Shown here piece after piece: positions 1 through 7,763 of a DNA stretch of 8,770 bases. The notes beneath the pieces were generated by a model, which saw only the letters and a program-made list of their open reading frames with translations, made no database searches and was not told the DNA's origin. A program made the position numbers and the translations under genes. Every line of letters begins with the position of its first letter. Positions within the stretch are counted from its first letter, which is position 1. Location: the NCBI GenBank assembly GCA_013002625.1, contig JABDJE010000092.1, positions 1 to 8,770 on the forward strand. The letters run 5' to 3'. The DNA comes from Saprospiraceae bacterium (GTDB lineage: Bacteria; Bacteroidota; Bacteroidia; Chitinophagales; Saprospiraceae).

Positions 1-1067
1 GCCCTTTGCTGTGTGTCATTTAAGGCAACGCCCTCAATAATTTGCCGCTCTAATCGTCTTAGGTTGCCCATCCGTAGAATAGCGATGTTCGTATAATCTG
101 AAGTGTCGTTGAGGTGTTCAAGACTTAATTGTAGGGCAGCTTCTGAATTTCCGTTAATGAGCTCCTTCTTCATGGCCTTTTTCAAGTCTTCGGAGGTTAT
201 TATTTCTAAATCACTTACAGGTTCTTCGGGCACCTCGATTTCACTGACAGGTCCTCTCGCGACTATTTCCTCAACAGAAGAAGGGAGAGGAGAAGGCGAC
301 TCAGCAGCATTTGGTTTAATAAAATAAAATTCGCCATTTTGGTGTCCGACGTTTCTCACAGGTTGACAATTTGGTACTTGGTCACCATTATCAACTACTC
401 CTTCGCGAACATTGACCCATAACTGTGAAATGCTCAATAAATCCTTTGGATAACATTTTAATTGAGTGAAAAGGCTTTTTGCAAACGGACTGTATTCTCC
501 CTTTACTCCATCGCCTACAGGTTCTATTTGACCCGAAGTCATAACCCATCGTGAAGGCATTTCATAAAACCTTTCCGCTGCTGCACTTCTTTCATGAGAC
601 AACAAGGCTCCGGAAAAACAGGCATCGACAATCATGAGTACATGATGTGCTTTTACATCGGACATCAATGCCAACACTTCATAATTGGCCAGGTATGTAT
701 GTCGTTTGTCTTGAACTGCATCATATGGGATCCAATAACCTTTTCGATGAACCAATTGGCCATGCCCGGCAAAGTAAACAACCAGGTTATCATCTTCGGT
801 TAATTCTGTAATTAGTTGATCAAATGCAGCGATAATCCCTTCTTGAGTGGCCTCTTCGTTTATAAGACACCTGGTATGGTCAAAGCCATAATAAGTTTTA
901 AGAATTTTTTCAAATTCCTCAGCATCCCGCACCGCATTATTGAGTTTTCCAATTGTTTCAGGATAGTTATTAATCCCAATGGCCAACAAATGATTTGTCT
1001 TTCCAAATGGATCTTTTCCTTTTCCATTATTTTTCGGTTTGACCCTTATCGATCCTCGTTTTGTCAT
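1..1067 (-). CDS. Caspase-like peptidase (C14) with C-terminal EAD11-like adaptor domain, partial (3' end outside window)
   Basis: I translated 355 codons from the ATG at 1067 to the left edge without a stop. Residues about 25-250 form a caspase/metacaspase p20-like domain: an opening strand HLLAIGINNYP (26-36), the catalytic His in YFAGHGQ (His102) and the catalytic Cys in VDACFSG (Cys150), so both dyad residues are present. A Pro/Glu/Ser-rich linker (about 252-292) follows. Residues about 294-355 (NGNSEAALQLSLEHL, then LRRLERQIIEGVALNDTQQR) resemble effector-associated domain 11. By family knowledge, EADs are small death-fold-like adaptors that bind the same EAD on a sensor or NTPase in multi-gene conflict systems, so this is probably a cytoplasmic protease effector recruited through its C-terminus. 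No signal peptide is visible. The partner would be expected to the left, outside the window. No convincing Shine-Dalgarno or -33/-7 promoter was seen. A TTG six codons upstream (LTKKYT before the Met) is an alternative start. The caspase assignment is firm; the EAD11 subtype is recalled and unscored. Confidence 0.9.
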   Translation of the reverse strand, partial: MTKRGSIRVKPKNNGKGKDPFGKTNHLLAIGINNYPETIGKLNNAVRDAEEFEKILKTYYGFDHTRCLINEEATQEGIIAAFDQLITELTEDDNLVVYFAGHGQLVHRKGYWIPYDAVQDKRHTYLANYEVLALMSDVKAHHVLMIVDACFSGALLSHERSAAAERFYEMPSRWVMTSGQIEPVGDGVKGEYSPFAKSLFTQLKCYPKDLLSISQLWVNVREGVVDNGDQVPNCQPVRNVGHQNGEFYFIKPNAAESPSPLPSSVEEIVARGPVSEIEVPEEPVSDLEIITSEDLKKAMKKELINGNSEAALQLSLEHLNDTSDYTNIAILRMGNLRRLERQIIEGVALNDTQQR

Positions 1068-1089
1068 TGTATATTTTTTGGTCAATAGT

Positions 1090-1447
1090 ATAAATAGTGA
1101 TTTTAGTCGCCGTAATCAAAAACATCCGCTTAAAGGAGAATTTGTGATGCTTGGTATTTTTCTTCCCAATCACTTCTCTAATATAGTCAGCTACTTTTTT
1201 AATTTCATGAGCATTTGTGTTTCTTTATAAAAGAGATATCAGAAAAACCACATTTTCTTTTAATTCCACATTAAATAATCTTTCCAATTCATGGTCCTAC
1301 ATTATTAATCAAACCCAGTTCGCACAGCAATGGCAAAAATCCTATCTGCTTTAGAATATGGATTATTGTCAGGAGTCAAAATGGGTTATCTCATTGCTTT
1401 TTAAAATGCTATTTGCCCTGCTGGCTTCACCCAGTTTATTTTCAGGA
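1090..1447 (-). pseudogene. Degraded coding fragments, possibly including an acyl carrier protein remnant
   Basis: This is the 380-bp gap between the two caspase genes. The minus strand has coding-like stretches split by stops and frame changes. About 1452-1369 reads DPENKLGEASRANSILKSNE and ends in a stop. 1379-1305 reads LTPDNNPYSKADRIFAIAV and ends in a stop. 1296-1225 reads HELERLFNVELKEN and ends in a stop. From 1224 the same frame continues NAHEIKKVADYIREVIGKK. Just before the third piece, the frame reads V-stop-LIM-stop. Pieces three and four resemble helix II to helix IV of an acyl carrier protein (VELIM..LE.EFNIEI ... TVGDVIEYI). The Ser attachment motif (DSL) was not found, and the first two pieces are unrecognised. 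The first piece could also be a frameshifted C-terminal tail of the upstream caspase-SGNH gene. The composition looks protein-coding, but the identity is tentative. Confidence 0.35.
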
Positions 1448-4360
1448 TCATGAATTGTTAGTCTCTTTCGCTTTTATTGCTTCTATAAACCGATCTCCGA
1501 TTTTTTTAAACCCTTCATCACTGGGGTGTATTTCATCATACCACTCATTGTCAAGGACAAGGGTGCGCATATCGAGATAGGTGACCCTTTCGTAAGTGTC
1601 GGCCAATGTCTCAAGATCCTCATTGAAATTGTCGACGAGGAACTTGATTAATCGTTGTCTATCATGTGCATCTTTCATTCCAGCCGCGATCATATATTTG
1701 TTAACCCAACCATTTCTTATAATTGTAGGATCGCTATGATGAGCCTTGATAGTGGCATAGCCGTGAACAAAAATATGTTTTATGAAGACGTGCTTTGACA
1801 AGGCGTCAAAGAAAAAAATGAATAGTTTTTTTAATTGTTTACGAACACTAATGTACTTGTTCATTAATAGGTATTCCTCCGGTTCTTTTCCAACGCCAAC
1901 CCCTTCTTTGAGGATGACCTTAACTTCGGGACCGATTACATCATTCCCACCTCCACTGATCAGCACATAATCTGGTTTTAGCTTTTTCGCCTCCTTTAAT
2001 AATTGGCCGCTTTTCTTATATTCCATCAATTCCGCACCAGCCGCCGCCAGACTTCGTGTAGGATATGTGCGCATCACATAGTCCAATGTATCTTTTACGA
2101 GAAATGGATATAAGAACCACGAATCTCCTTCTGCCAGAATTGTTGGAGCATCAGGCAATATCTTTTTGGCTTTTCGAAATCTTCGATAGCGCAATTTATC
2201 ATCCAGGTAGTTAGCAATATCCATTTTAGAAATTCTAAAACCTCTACTTGCTACAGCTGGACCATGAGCACTTTCTAATTTCTCACTTTCAATAGCAAAG
2301 CCAGCCTTTTTGGGTCTGAAATATAACTTGCTAATGAAAGGGCCAATCTTTTCATTTTTTATATATAAATCCCAACGCTCATCCAAATGCCCACTAACCA
2401 TATTATATTCCGGGTTGAGCAAATTAAGTGTTGTCGTAAAGACTTGCCACTTTTCTTTTTTCCTTCTCACAATACCTCTCGGCTTAATGCTCCCTCTGGC
2501 TCCGCTACGTGTGGCCAAGCCTGTGGTATCGATTAATGGGTGCGGAAGGGCAGGTTGTTGTGCATCAATTAAGAGCGTACTAAAGTCTTCTTTATTGCTG
2601 ACGATAAACTTCAACCGTACCGGATTACTTTTCCAATTATAAACTTCCTTATAAGATGGTAATGTAATAGTAGCTTGATCTGAGTTTTCAGGAAGCAAAA
2701 CTTCCTGACCGGGTTCTAGTTTAATAACATGATTCTCAATAAGACTGTCAATTTCAAAATCTGAATCTAAGGCCAGGCATGCCACAAATAGATCCTCGTT
2801 AGTTGTATTTGTTATGCGTAAATTGAAATAGGCAGTCCACTCATTTTCTTCATCTGTTCTTTCTATTGGGAAAAGATCAATGTCGTGATCTGCATAATTG
2901 GTGTCCTCCCAATTTCGATTTCCCTCAGGGTCCAGATTAACAGCAATCGGGATTTTATTGAATGACCCCGGGTTGTTTAATGTGTTGAAATGATGCCAGG
3001 CTTTGACGTACTTAATTTGATTTACAACATGGTCGCGAAGTATTAGATGTTCATCCAATAAATCCAACTGTTCATTTAGAGGGCGGTAGTGGTCTCCGGG
3101 GTAATTTAGATATAGAGTTTGATTAAAAATGGAAAATTCGAAATTACAATTTTCGACATTTCCTTCTTGAATGTTATCCTCGTTGGCCAAAATGTCTTTC
3201 AGGCTTTTTTCAACAATAGGATCTTCATCCAGATTATTTATGTAAATCCTTAAAGGAGAATAAGTCGTTTTACAAATAGCCGGGTACGTATTGGATTTGT
3301 TTATTGCTGACAGTTTTTCCTTTGGAATATCAACTAACGCATACTCGGGCAGGGCTTTAGTAATAATTGCAGAGATCGTTTGATGAGAAGGAATGGTTAT
3401 TTCAATCTCCATTTCTTCGCGTATGCCCAACAGTGCTCCCTGAGAAAAAGTCCAACCATCTTTTTTATTATAGATGATAACTGCTTCTGAAGAAGTTGAA
3501 TCTATCTCCAACCCTAACCAGGGGCTCATCTGATCCATAGGGCCACTGCCTATGACACGAACGAGAGGCGTCTGGTGAACCTTAGTAATGTTGCGGATAC
3601 TTATTTTAGCATATCGACCAATGTCGTAATAAGAAACAGCATTGTTTTTTTGGCCCAATAAACCCAATAGGTAGCGGGTAAAAACACCCCCTTGTTCGTC
3701 CTCCCAGGCTGATTCTGATGATAAGGCAGCAGAGAGATGAATATGATTTTTATTAGGAATTTGTTCTGATAAGCGGGTTGACTTAAAAATGGAAAGATCA
3801 CTAAACTCTTCTTTGAAGATGAATGATGTTTCCTTTCTTGCCTCAAAACTCCGGGCAATTCTTCTTTTGCGCATTCCGCTTTCGAAATTTTCAGGGGCCA
3901 GAGTCCTTGTCATATCACCGGAGTGGCAACAATCAAAGACAGTGACAAGGTGGGGATTAGTTTCAATTGTCGAAAAGAGATATCTTAACTCTTTATCGGC
4001 TAAAAGGAAACCCTCCTCTTCAAAATTGTCAGTATAACAAATTAGACATTCGAGAAGTCCATCGTGTTCCTCAATAAACAATCCATTTGTGCGCTCCTGG
4101 CCACCATGTCCGCTATAATAGATAAAGAAAGTATCGTCATCGGTTATCTGCTTAGAAATTGTTTTGATGCTTTGGACGATGTTAGCCTTAGTAGCTTGAC
4201 GATTGAGCAAAGTTATTGGTAAAGGGATTTGCACACCATTGCGGCCAAGGTCGTCTAAGTAATTTGTAACCTTTGCTACATCTTTAACACAACCAAACAA
4301 TCGATTTGGAGCGGGATATTCATCAATCCCAATCAGCAGTGAAAATATTTTTTGGTTCAT
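1448..4360 (-). CDS. 970-aa caspase-like peptidase fused to a C-terminal SGNH/GDSL hydrolase
   Basis: An N-terminal caspase domain (about 4-275) opens with FSLLIGIDEYP and carries YYSGHGG with catalytic His85 and FDCCHSGD with Cys145. The middle is beta-rich, as often seen behind Bacteroidota and cyanobacterial caspases: a module around 300-370 (QGALLGI), a stretch with PGDHYRPL and LNNP (420-465), and an Ig/DUF4384-like section around 510-556 (YFNLRITNTTNEDLFV ... LEPGQEVLL). Residues about 738-965 are an SGNH hydrolase with all blocks: GDSW (nucleophile Ser747), AAAG (Gly775), GGGND (Asn806), and DEIHP (Asp942, His945). SGNH enzymes cleave ester bonds of lipids, sugars or peptidoglycan acetyl groups; the substrate here is unknown. 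No signal peptide is visible, so it is probably cytoplasmic. The ATG at 4360 has no clear Shine-Dalgarno but lies 24 bp downstream of a Bacteroidota-type promoter. It reads towards the second caspase gene 380 bp away. Domain calls at both ends are strong; the role is inferred to be conflict or programmed response. Confidence 0.93.
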   Translation of the reverse strand: MNQKIFSLLIGIDEYPAPNRLFGCVKDVAKVTNYLDDLGRNGVQIPLPITLLNRQATKANIVQSIKTISKQITDDDTFFIYYSGHGGQERTNGLFIEEHDGLLECLICYTDNFEEEGFLLADKELRYLFSTIETNPHLVTVFDCCHSGDMTRTLAPENFESGMRKRRIARSFEARKETSFIFKEEFSDLSIFKSTRLSEQIPNKNHIHLSAALSSESAWEDEQGGVFTRYLLGLLGQKNNAVSYYDIGRYAKISIRNITKVHQTPLVRVIGSGPMDQMSPWLGLEIDSTSSEAVIIYNKKDGWTFSQGALLGIREEMEIEITIPSHQTISAIITKALPEYALVDIPKEKLSAINKSNTYPAICKTTYSPLRIYINNLDEDPIVEKSLKDILANEDNIQEGNVENCNFEFSIFNQTLYLNYPGDHYRPLNEQLDLLDEHLILRDHVVNQIKYVKAWHHFNTLNNPGSFNKIPIAVNLDPEGNRNWEDTNYADHDIDLFPIERTDEENEWTAYFNLRITNTTNEDLFVACLALDSDFEIDSLIENHVIKLEPGQEVLLPENSDQATITLPSYKEVYNWKSNPVRLKFIVSNKEDFSTLLIDAQQPALPHPLIDTTGLATRSGARGSIKPRGIVRRKKEKWQVFTTTLNLLNPEYNMVSGHLDERWDLYIKNEKIGPFISKLYFRPKKAGFAIESEKLESAHGPAVASRGFRISKMDIANYLDDKLRYRRFRKAKKILPDAPTILAEGDSWFLYPFLVKDTLDYVMRTYPTRSLAAAGAELMEYKKSGQLLKEAKKLKPDYVLISGGGNDVIGPEVKVILKEGVGVGKEPEEYLLMNKYISVRKQLKKLFIFFFDALSKHVFIKHIFVHGYATIKAHHSDPTIIRNGWVNKYMIAAGMKDAHDRQRLIKFLVDNFNEDLETLADTYERVTYLDMRTLVLDNEWYDEIHPSDEGFKKIGDRFIEAIKAKETNNS

Positions 4361-4383
4361 CAGGTAGTTTTTGCAGGAATCAA

Positions 4384-4414
4384 TAAAGTTAACACGTTAA
4401 AAAAATGAGTCAAA
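4384..4414 (-). promoter_or_regulatory. Bacteroidota-type promoter of the caspase-SGNH gene
   Basis: On the minus strand TTTG (4414-4411) is followed after exactly 19 bases by TAACTTTA (4391-4384). This matches the Bacteroidota sigma consensus TTTG-N19/21-TAnnTTTG except for the last base. The -7 element ends 23 bases before the ATG at 4360, leaving a short leader. The -33 element sits inside an 11-mer, tgagtcaaacc on the plus strand (4406-4416), that recurs inverted at 4700-4710. The call rests on the sequence match alone. Confidence 0.5.
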
Positions 4415-4631
4415 CCACTAAAGGTTGATAAAATAGTCTGTACCCGAGAAGGTTTAACGTCTAAAAAGGTACACCGACCCAAAACCCAAACACACAAATT
4501 CATTCTAACTCAATGGAATGGACAAAAGGAGCCAATAGAATTAGTTATAGTTTATGAGGTTGGTTTCAAAGACAATGTTCTCGGATAGCCAAACATATTT
4601 ATCATTGAAAAATATGCTAAGAATCTAACTC

Positions 4632-4661
4632 AGGCAATACTGAAATTTAAGTATTGTGCCT
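4632..4661. repeat. Bulged inverted repeat (hairpin)
   Basis: The left arm AGGCAATACT (4632-4641) pairs with AGTATTG plus CCT (4650-4656, 4659-4661) across an 8-nt loop, with a two-base bulge (TG, 4657-4658). That gives ten pairs. It lies between two divergent genes, where a terminator is not expected, so it is either a protein site or chance in AT-rich DNA. Confidence 0.3.
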
Positions 4662-4800
4662 TTGATTATATTCTTAAAACAACCCTTTTATAGACATCTG
4701 GTTTGACTCAACATTTCAATTGACAAGATCAGAGAAAACGATAAGCCCTGGTTATAATAATTGAATATGCAGTTATTATCTGGTTATCGGTGCTTAACTA

Positions 4801-4974
4801 ATGATTATAGAAAAAATAGAGGCAGGAATACTTAAAGGTGTTAGATATGTTATTCAAGGCTTTTGGGTTTTAAAACAGAAAGAAGAAACTTCTATCCTTT
4901 ATTTTCTAAAAACAGGAGCATTATTATTAGGCCGGAGGCGCATTATTATAACGTACCAAAAAGTAAGGATCTGA
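4801..4974 (+). CDS. Doubtful 57-aa ORF, unrecognised
   Basis: The ORF runs from ATG at 4801 (preceded by a TAA three bases upstream) to TGA at 4974. Its centre, FWVLKQKEETSILYFLKTGA, has a faint likeness to a strand pair of cyclic-nucleotide-binding (Crp/Fnr) domains, in the style of KkGE...lYFvksG, but it is much too short for that family. It has no ribosome-binding site and no confirmed homology. It may be a gene remnant or chance. It is listed so the interval is not silently blank. Confidence 0.15.
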   Translation: MIIEKIEAGILKGVRYVIQGFWVLKQKEETSILYFLKTGALLLGRRRIIITYQKVRI

Positions 4975-5137
4975 CCATTATGATTTATTACAAAATGATT
5001 TTTTGCTTTGAAATAAAAAGAAAAGTTAAGATAATTCAAATCAAAAAACTTTGTTAAAGTGAATACTTGTACAATTATTTCTAAAAGCTGGTGCGTATTT
5101 TAATTGTTGTTCAATTATTGTTTAATTACTTATACGA

Positions 5138-5857
5138 ATGATTATGAAAGCCTTCCTACTGTTTTCTCTATTGATGATAGCCTTTTATGGTTTTGCACAA
5201 CAGTCAAACACGGAAATTAATACTCATTATATTAAACACATGAAAGACCCTTCAGACAAGATTACCCAAGGGTTCGGACCATTAACCCAGAATTCAAGGG
5301 AGCTCACAACAAAAATAAAAACAGTCCATGTAACTCATGGAATACGCTATCAGATCACTAACAGTTCTGCGGGGGACTTTGTAACGATAGTGGCAGAAGA
5401 AAATATTATGCCGTTTGTCCAAATGATTGAAGACGGAGACTACATGTCTTTTGCTCTATCGGGATCTATAGAGTCCGACGAGGGAATACTTATAATTATG
5501 AATAACAAAAACCTTAGCGACCTATTGGTGAAGGATGGTGCCGAAGGAGAGGTGTTGCTTACGGAATGTGAGAATGTGTCCATAACAGTAATGGGTGGTT
5601 CTGATATGAAATTAAAAGGTAGTACAGAAGAGTTGGACCTTTTTGTTAAAGGGGGCAGCAATCTCGATGGGCGTAAATTTCATGTTGCCAAAGGAAATGT
5701 AGCCGTTAAAGGCGCCTCTGAGACAACTATTGCAATAAGTGAGTCATTAAAGGCACACAGTGAAAATGGGTCGGTTCTGATATATTTTGGAAATCCGGAA
5801 GCTACAACGATCACGGAAAAATTGGATGGGAAGGTATTTCACAGAGAATCAGATTAA
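5138..5857 (+). CDS. Secreted DUF2807 (head GIN-domain, putative auto-transporter adhesin-like) protein
   Basis: The 239-aa protein starts with a classic signal peptide (MIMKAFLLFSLLMIAFYGFA, cleavage after FAQ or thereabouts), so it is exported. The mature part (about 40-230) fits DUF2807, a right-handed beta-helix-like domain common in Bacteroidota. It begins with FGPLTQNSRELTTKIKTVHV, then repeats strands ending in Gly-Gly/Ala-Ser turns: VMGGSD, VKGGSN and VKGASE, and closes with an ...YFGNP turn typical of the family. Length is near the usual 220-260 aa. A second ATG two codons downstream (5144) would give a slightly shorter signal peptide. It stands alone, with 256 bp before the next gene on the same strand. 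The molecular function of the family is not established; the surface location is inferred from the signal peptide. Confidence 0.88.
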   Translation: MIMKAFLLFSLLMIAFYGFAQQSNTEINTHYIKHMKDPSDKITQGFGPLTQNSRELTTKIKTVHVTHGIRYQITNSSAGDFVTIVAEENIMPFVQMIEDGDYMSFALSGSIESDEGILIIMNNKNLSDLLVKDGAEGEVLLTECENVSITVMGGSDMKLKGSTEELDLFVKGGSNLDGRKFHVAKGNVAVKGASETTIAISESLKAHSENGSVLIYFGNPEATTITEKLDGKVFHRESD

Positions 5858-6113
5858 TTTCTTATTGTAATACAAGTGAAGCGAAAGAGCAAACAAATCT
5901 GTTCCATATTCAAATTATTGCTTTGCTTAAAAAAGCTGTTTGACCTACCATATTATCAAGTGTAGCCCATTTCATTGATTCCAGGCAATCGTCTGAAATC
6001 CATTAAATTAACCGCTTGCTTATTGTAGTACACCTTAAATAAACCAAGGATAAAAACGACGTGGCCATAAATCATCCCTATATTAGTATCGATTCAACAT
6101 ACATCTCCGATCA

Positions 6114-7628
6114 TTGAAGAATAGCCATCGGCCATTATTTATAATTTCGATTTTATTGATGGGGTTACAGATCCTGAAAGGGTCTGTAGAAACTGTAACA
6201 TTAAATCAGGAATTTAGAAAATTAGAGCTTCTTCCGTATATCACTTATTTTATTCCGGATAATAAAACCGATAAGATTCAAAGTCCGAATGATCTGCCTT
6301 TAACTGTATTTCAACCACTTTTAAAGGTAAGCGCTCCACTTTCAGGGGAGAATGCCTGGTTACATTTTAGTATTGACAAAAACGAATATACTGATGATGT
6401 CATCTTAGTTACGCGTCTTGGAAATTATCAAAACGCTTTTACGCTTTACGTGGAAAACAGTTCGGGAGGATGGAATAGAAGTGAATATGATTATAGAAGT
6501 AGTATCAAAGACCGGGAGTTTTCAACGGGAGAAGCAGCTTTGCGCATAAAGCTGGAGAAAGACCAACAAAATATATTGCTGCACATACATTCCGCAAAGT
6601 GGTTTACGTCTGATTGGATCCTTTTTTCTCCTGAAAGTTATCGGTCTCATCGCAACTTAACAAAAGCTTTGTTATGGTTCTATATATCACTCATTCTCAT
6701 TTTTTGTATTATTTCTCTAGCTTCATCCATCATTTTCCGAGCAAGACTTCCAGCCATATTTGCTGTATATGCTTTATCGATGGGGCTATATATTTTGCTG
6801 GAATCTAATAAACTGACAGAGCTGTTTTTTCCAAATCATATGTCCATAGGCCATCTATTGGGAGCTTATATATTAGGAATCTTAACGTTCTCAAGCACGA
6901 TTTACTTTCGAGAAATATGTAAAAATGGCATATTACCAAAATGGCTGAATCGTTCTTTTTTGTTTCTTATCATTCTGACAATTATTTATTTAATAACTGT
7001 GGCCCTGGGAATTGTCAAAGGCGTGAGTGTTTTTTCGATGTTACTTTTTTATTTCATGAGTATCCTGTTTATCTGGGGAGCCTGGATCAACTTTCGTATA
7101 AACACACCCATGCGATGGATTCTGGCCGGAATATTTATCATGATAATAAGTGGAACACTTATAGACTTTCATGCGCAAAACTTCATCTATGCCCCTTGGA
7201 GTTATTATACGGTAATACCTGCGTTAACTATTGAACTCATCTTTGTTGCTATTGGTACCTTATTGGCCGTCAATGTAGAGCGGAAAAAATTAATTACAAC
7301 CCGAGACCAAAATATCAAACTTAAAGACAATGTATCACGCCTTCAGACAGAAGTTGATCATACCATGACGGCCTACCAGGCTTTAGTCAATCGAAGTGGC
7401 AAAGAGACTTTAGAGGCCCCTGAATCCTATTTCGAAAATCCCTTGTCGGCCAGAGAATTTCAAATCCTACATTTACTAAGCACCTCTAAGTCCAATCAAG
7501 AAATAGCCGATCAGTTACACTTATCGAGAAATACGATTAAGACTCATCTGAAAAAAATCTACTTAAAGTTGGACGCCCATGACCGGAAGGAAGCTGTAGA
7601 AAGAGCAAAAGAATACAAGCTTTTATAA
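6114..7628 (+). CDS. Membrane-bound LuxR-type transcription factor with 7TMR-DISM sensor
   Basis: The 504-aa one-component regulator has an N-terminal signal/anchor segment (about 7-23). An extracellular beta domain (about 30-175) resembles 7TMR-DISMED2 (motifs AWLHFSI and SDWILFSPESY). Seven hydrophobic helices follow at about 185-208, 212-230, 245-265, 280-301, 306-327, 333-351 and 364-386, matching the 7TM module of diverse intracellular signalling receptors. A charged coiled coil (about 388-425) leads to a GerE/LuxR HTH at 442-504 (LSAREFQILHLL, then NQEIADQLHLSRNTIKTHLKKIY). The output domain is fused to the receptor without a kinase, so the protein would bind DNA at the membrane or after proteolytic release. 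The start chosen is TTG at 6114, since it gives a good positively charged signal segment. ATG at 6159 (Met16) would cut that segment. The ligand is unknown. A 13-bp hairpin overlaps its stop codon. Confidence 0.92.
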   Translation: MKNSHRPLFIISILLMGLQILKGSVETVTLNQEFRKLELLPYITYFIPDNKTDKIQSPNDLPLTVFQPLLKVSAPLSGENAWLHFSIDKNEYTDDVILVTRLGNYQNAFTLYVENSSGGWNRSEYDYRSSIKDREFSTGEAALRIKLEKDQQNILLHIHSAKWFTSDWILFSPESYRSHRNLTKALLWFYISLILIFCIISLASSIIFRARLPAIFAVYALSMGLYILLESNKLTELFFPNHMSIGHLLGAYILGILTFSSTIYFREICKNGILPKWLNRSFLFLIILTIIYLITVALGIVKGVSVFSMLLFYFMSILFIWGAWINFRINTPMRWILAGIFIMIISGTLIDFHAQNFIYAPWSYYTVIPALTIELIFVAIGTLLAVNVERKKLITTRDQNIKLKDNVSRLQTEVDHTMTAYQALVNRSGKETLEAPESYFENPLSAREFQILHLLSTSKSNQEIADQLHLSRNTIKTHLKKIYLKLDAHDRKEAVERAKEYKLL

Positions 7629-7647
7629 TTCCGAAATTATAAAAGCT
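7618..7647 (+). terminator. Perfect 13-bp hairpin overlapping the stop codon of the 7TMR-LuxR gene
   Basis: AGCTTTTATAATT (7618-7630) is followed by a 4-nt loop CCGA and the exact complement AATTATAAAAGCT (7635-7647). The TAA stop (7626-7628) is inside the left arm. The stem is AT-rich and no T-run follows, so it is not a textbook intrinsic terminator. A role in 3'-end formation or mRNA protection is inferred from its position. Confidence 0.5.
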
Positions 7648-7698
7648 CCTGTGAAAAATATAGAAATTGCACCCACCTATTTAATTGTAACCTGCAAG

Positions 7699-7716
7699 GG
7701 GTGATGAAAATCACCC
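7699..7716. promoter_or_regulatory. Dyad copy 1, GGGTGA-N6-TCACCC
   Basis: GGGTGA (7699-7704), spacer TGAAAA, TCACCC (7711-7716). The inner bases extend the match to GGGTGAT/ATCACCC. It has the same arms and spacing as two further copies downstream. This looks like a binding site for a dimeric regulator, with the neighbouring LuxR/GerE proteins as candidates. Confidence 0.5.
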
Positions 7717-7763
7717 ACCCATAACTAACACATATTCAAGGAGTTAGATATTTATCGCTATCC

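Larger units (their letters stand above)
4415..5137. other. Divergent intergenic region, no convincing gene
   Basis: This AT-rich stretch separates the leftward caspase gene from the rightward DUF2807 gene. It holds the inverted copy of an 11-mer (4700-4710), a bulged hairpin (4632-4661) and a doubtful 57-codon ORF (4801-4974). A 64-codon reading from TTG at 4863 overlaps that ORF in another frame and is rich in Ile/Lys from AT-rich codons, so it looks non-coding. No clear -33/-7 pair was found in front of the DUF2807 gene. Confidence 0.6.

Noticed and set aside
816..1230. Plus-strand ORFs of 90 and 63 codons over the caspase-EAD start region
   Set aside because: The first is a shadow of the minus-strand caspase gene, which has clear catalytic motifs. 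The second spans the degraded region and has no recognisable sequence.
1396..1437. Terminator after the caspase-SGNH gene (CTGG-N6-CCAG and GCTTTTTAAAATGC)
   Set aside because: The stems are 4 bp or contain a mismatch, and no T-run follows on the minus strand. The signal is too weak to call.
2310..2642. 110-codon plus-strand ORF inside the caspase-SGNH gene
   Set aside because: It lies antisense to a well-supported long gene, has no domain and no start signal, and is best explained as a shadow.
4863..5057. 64-codon ORF starting at TTG
   Set aside because: It is Lys/Ile-rich AT-driven sequence with no ribosome site or recognisable family, and it overlaps another weak frame. It is treated as non-coding.
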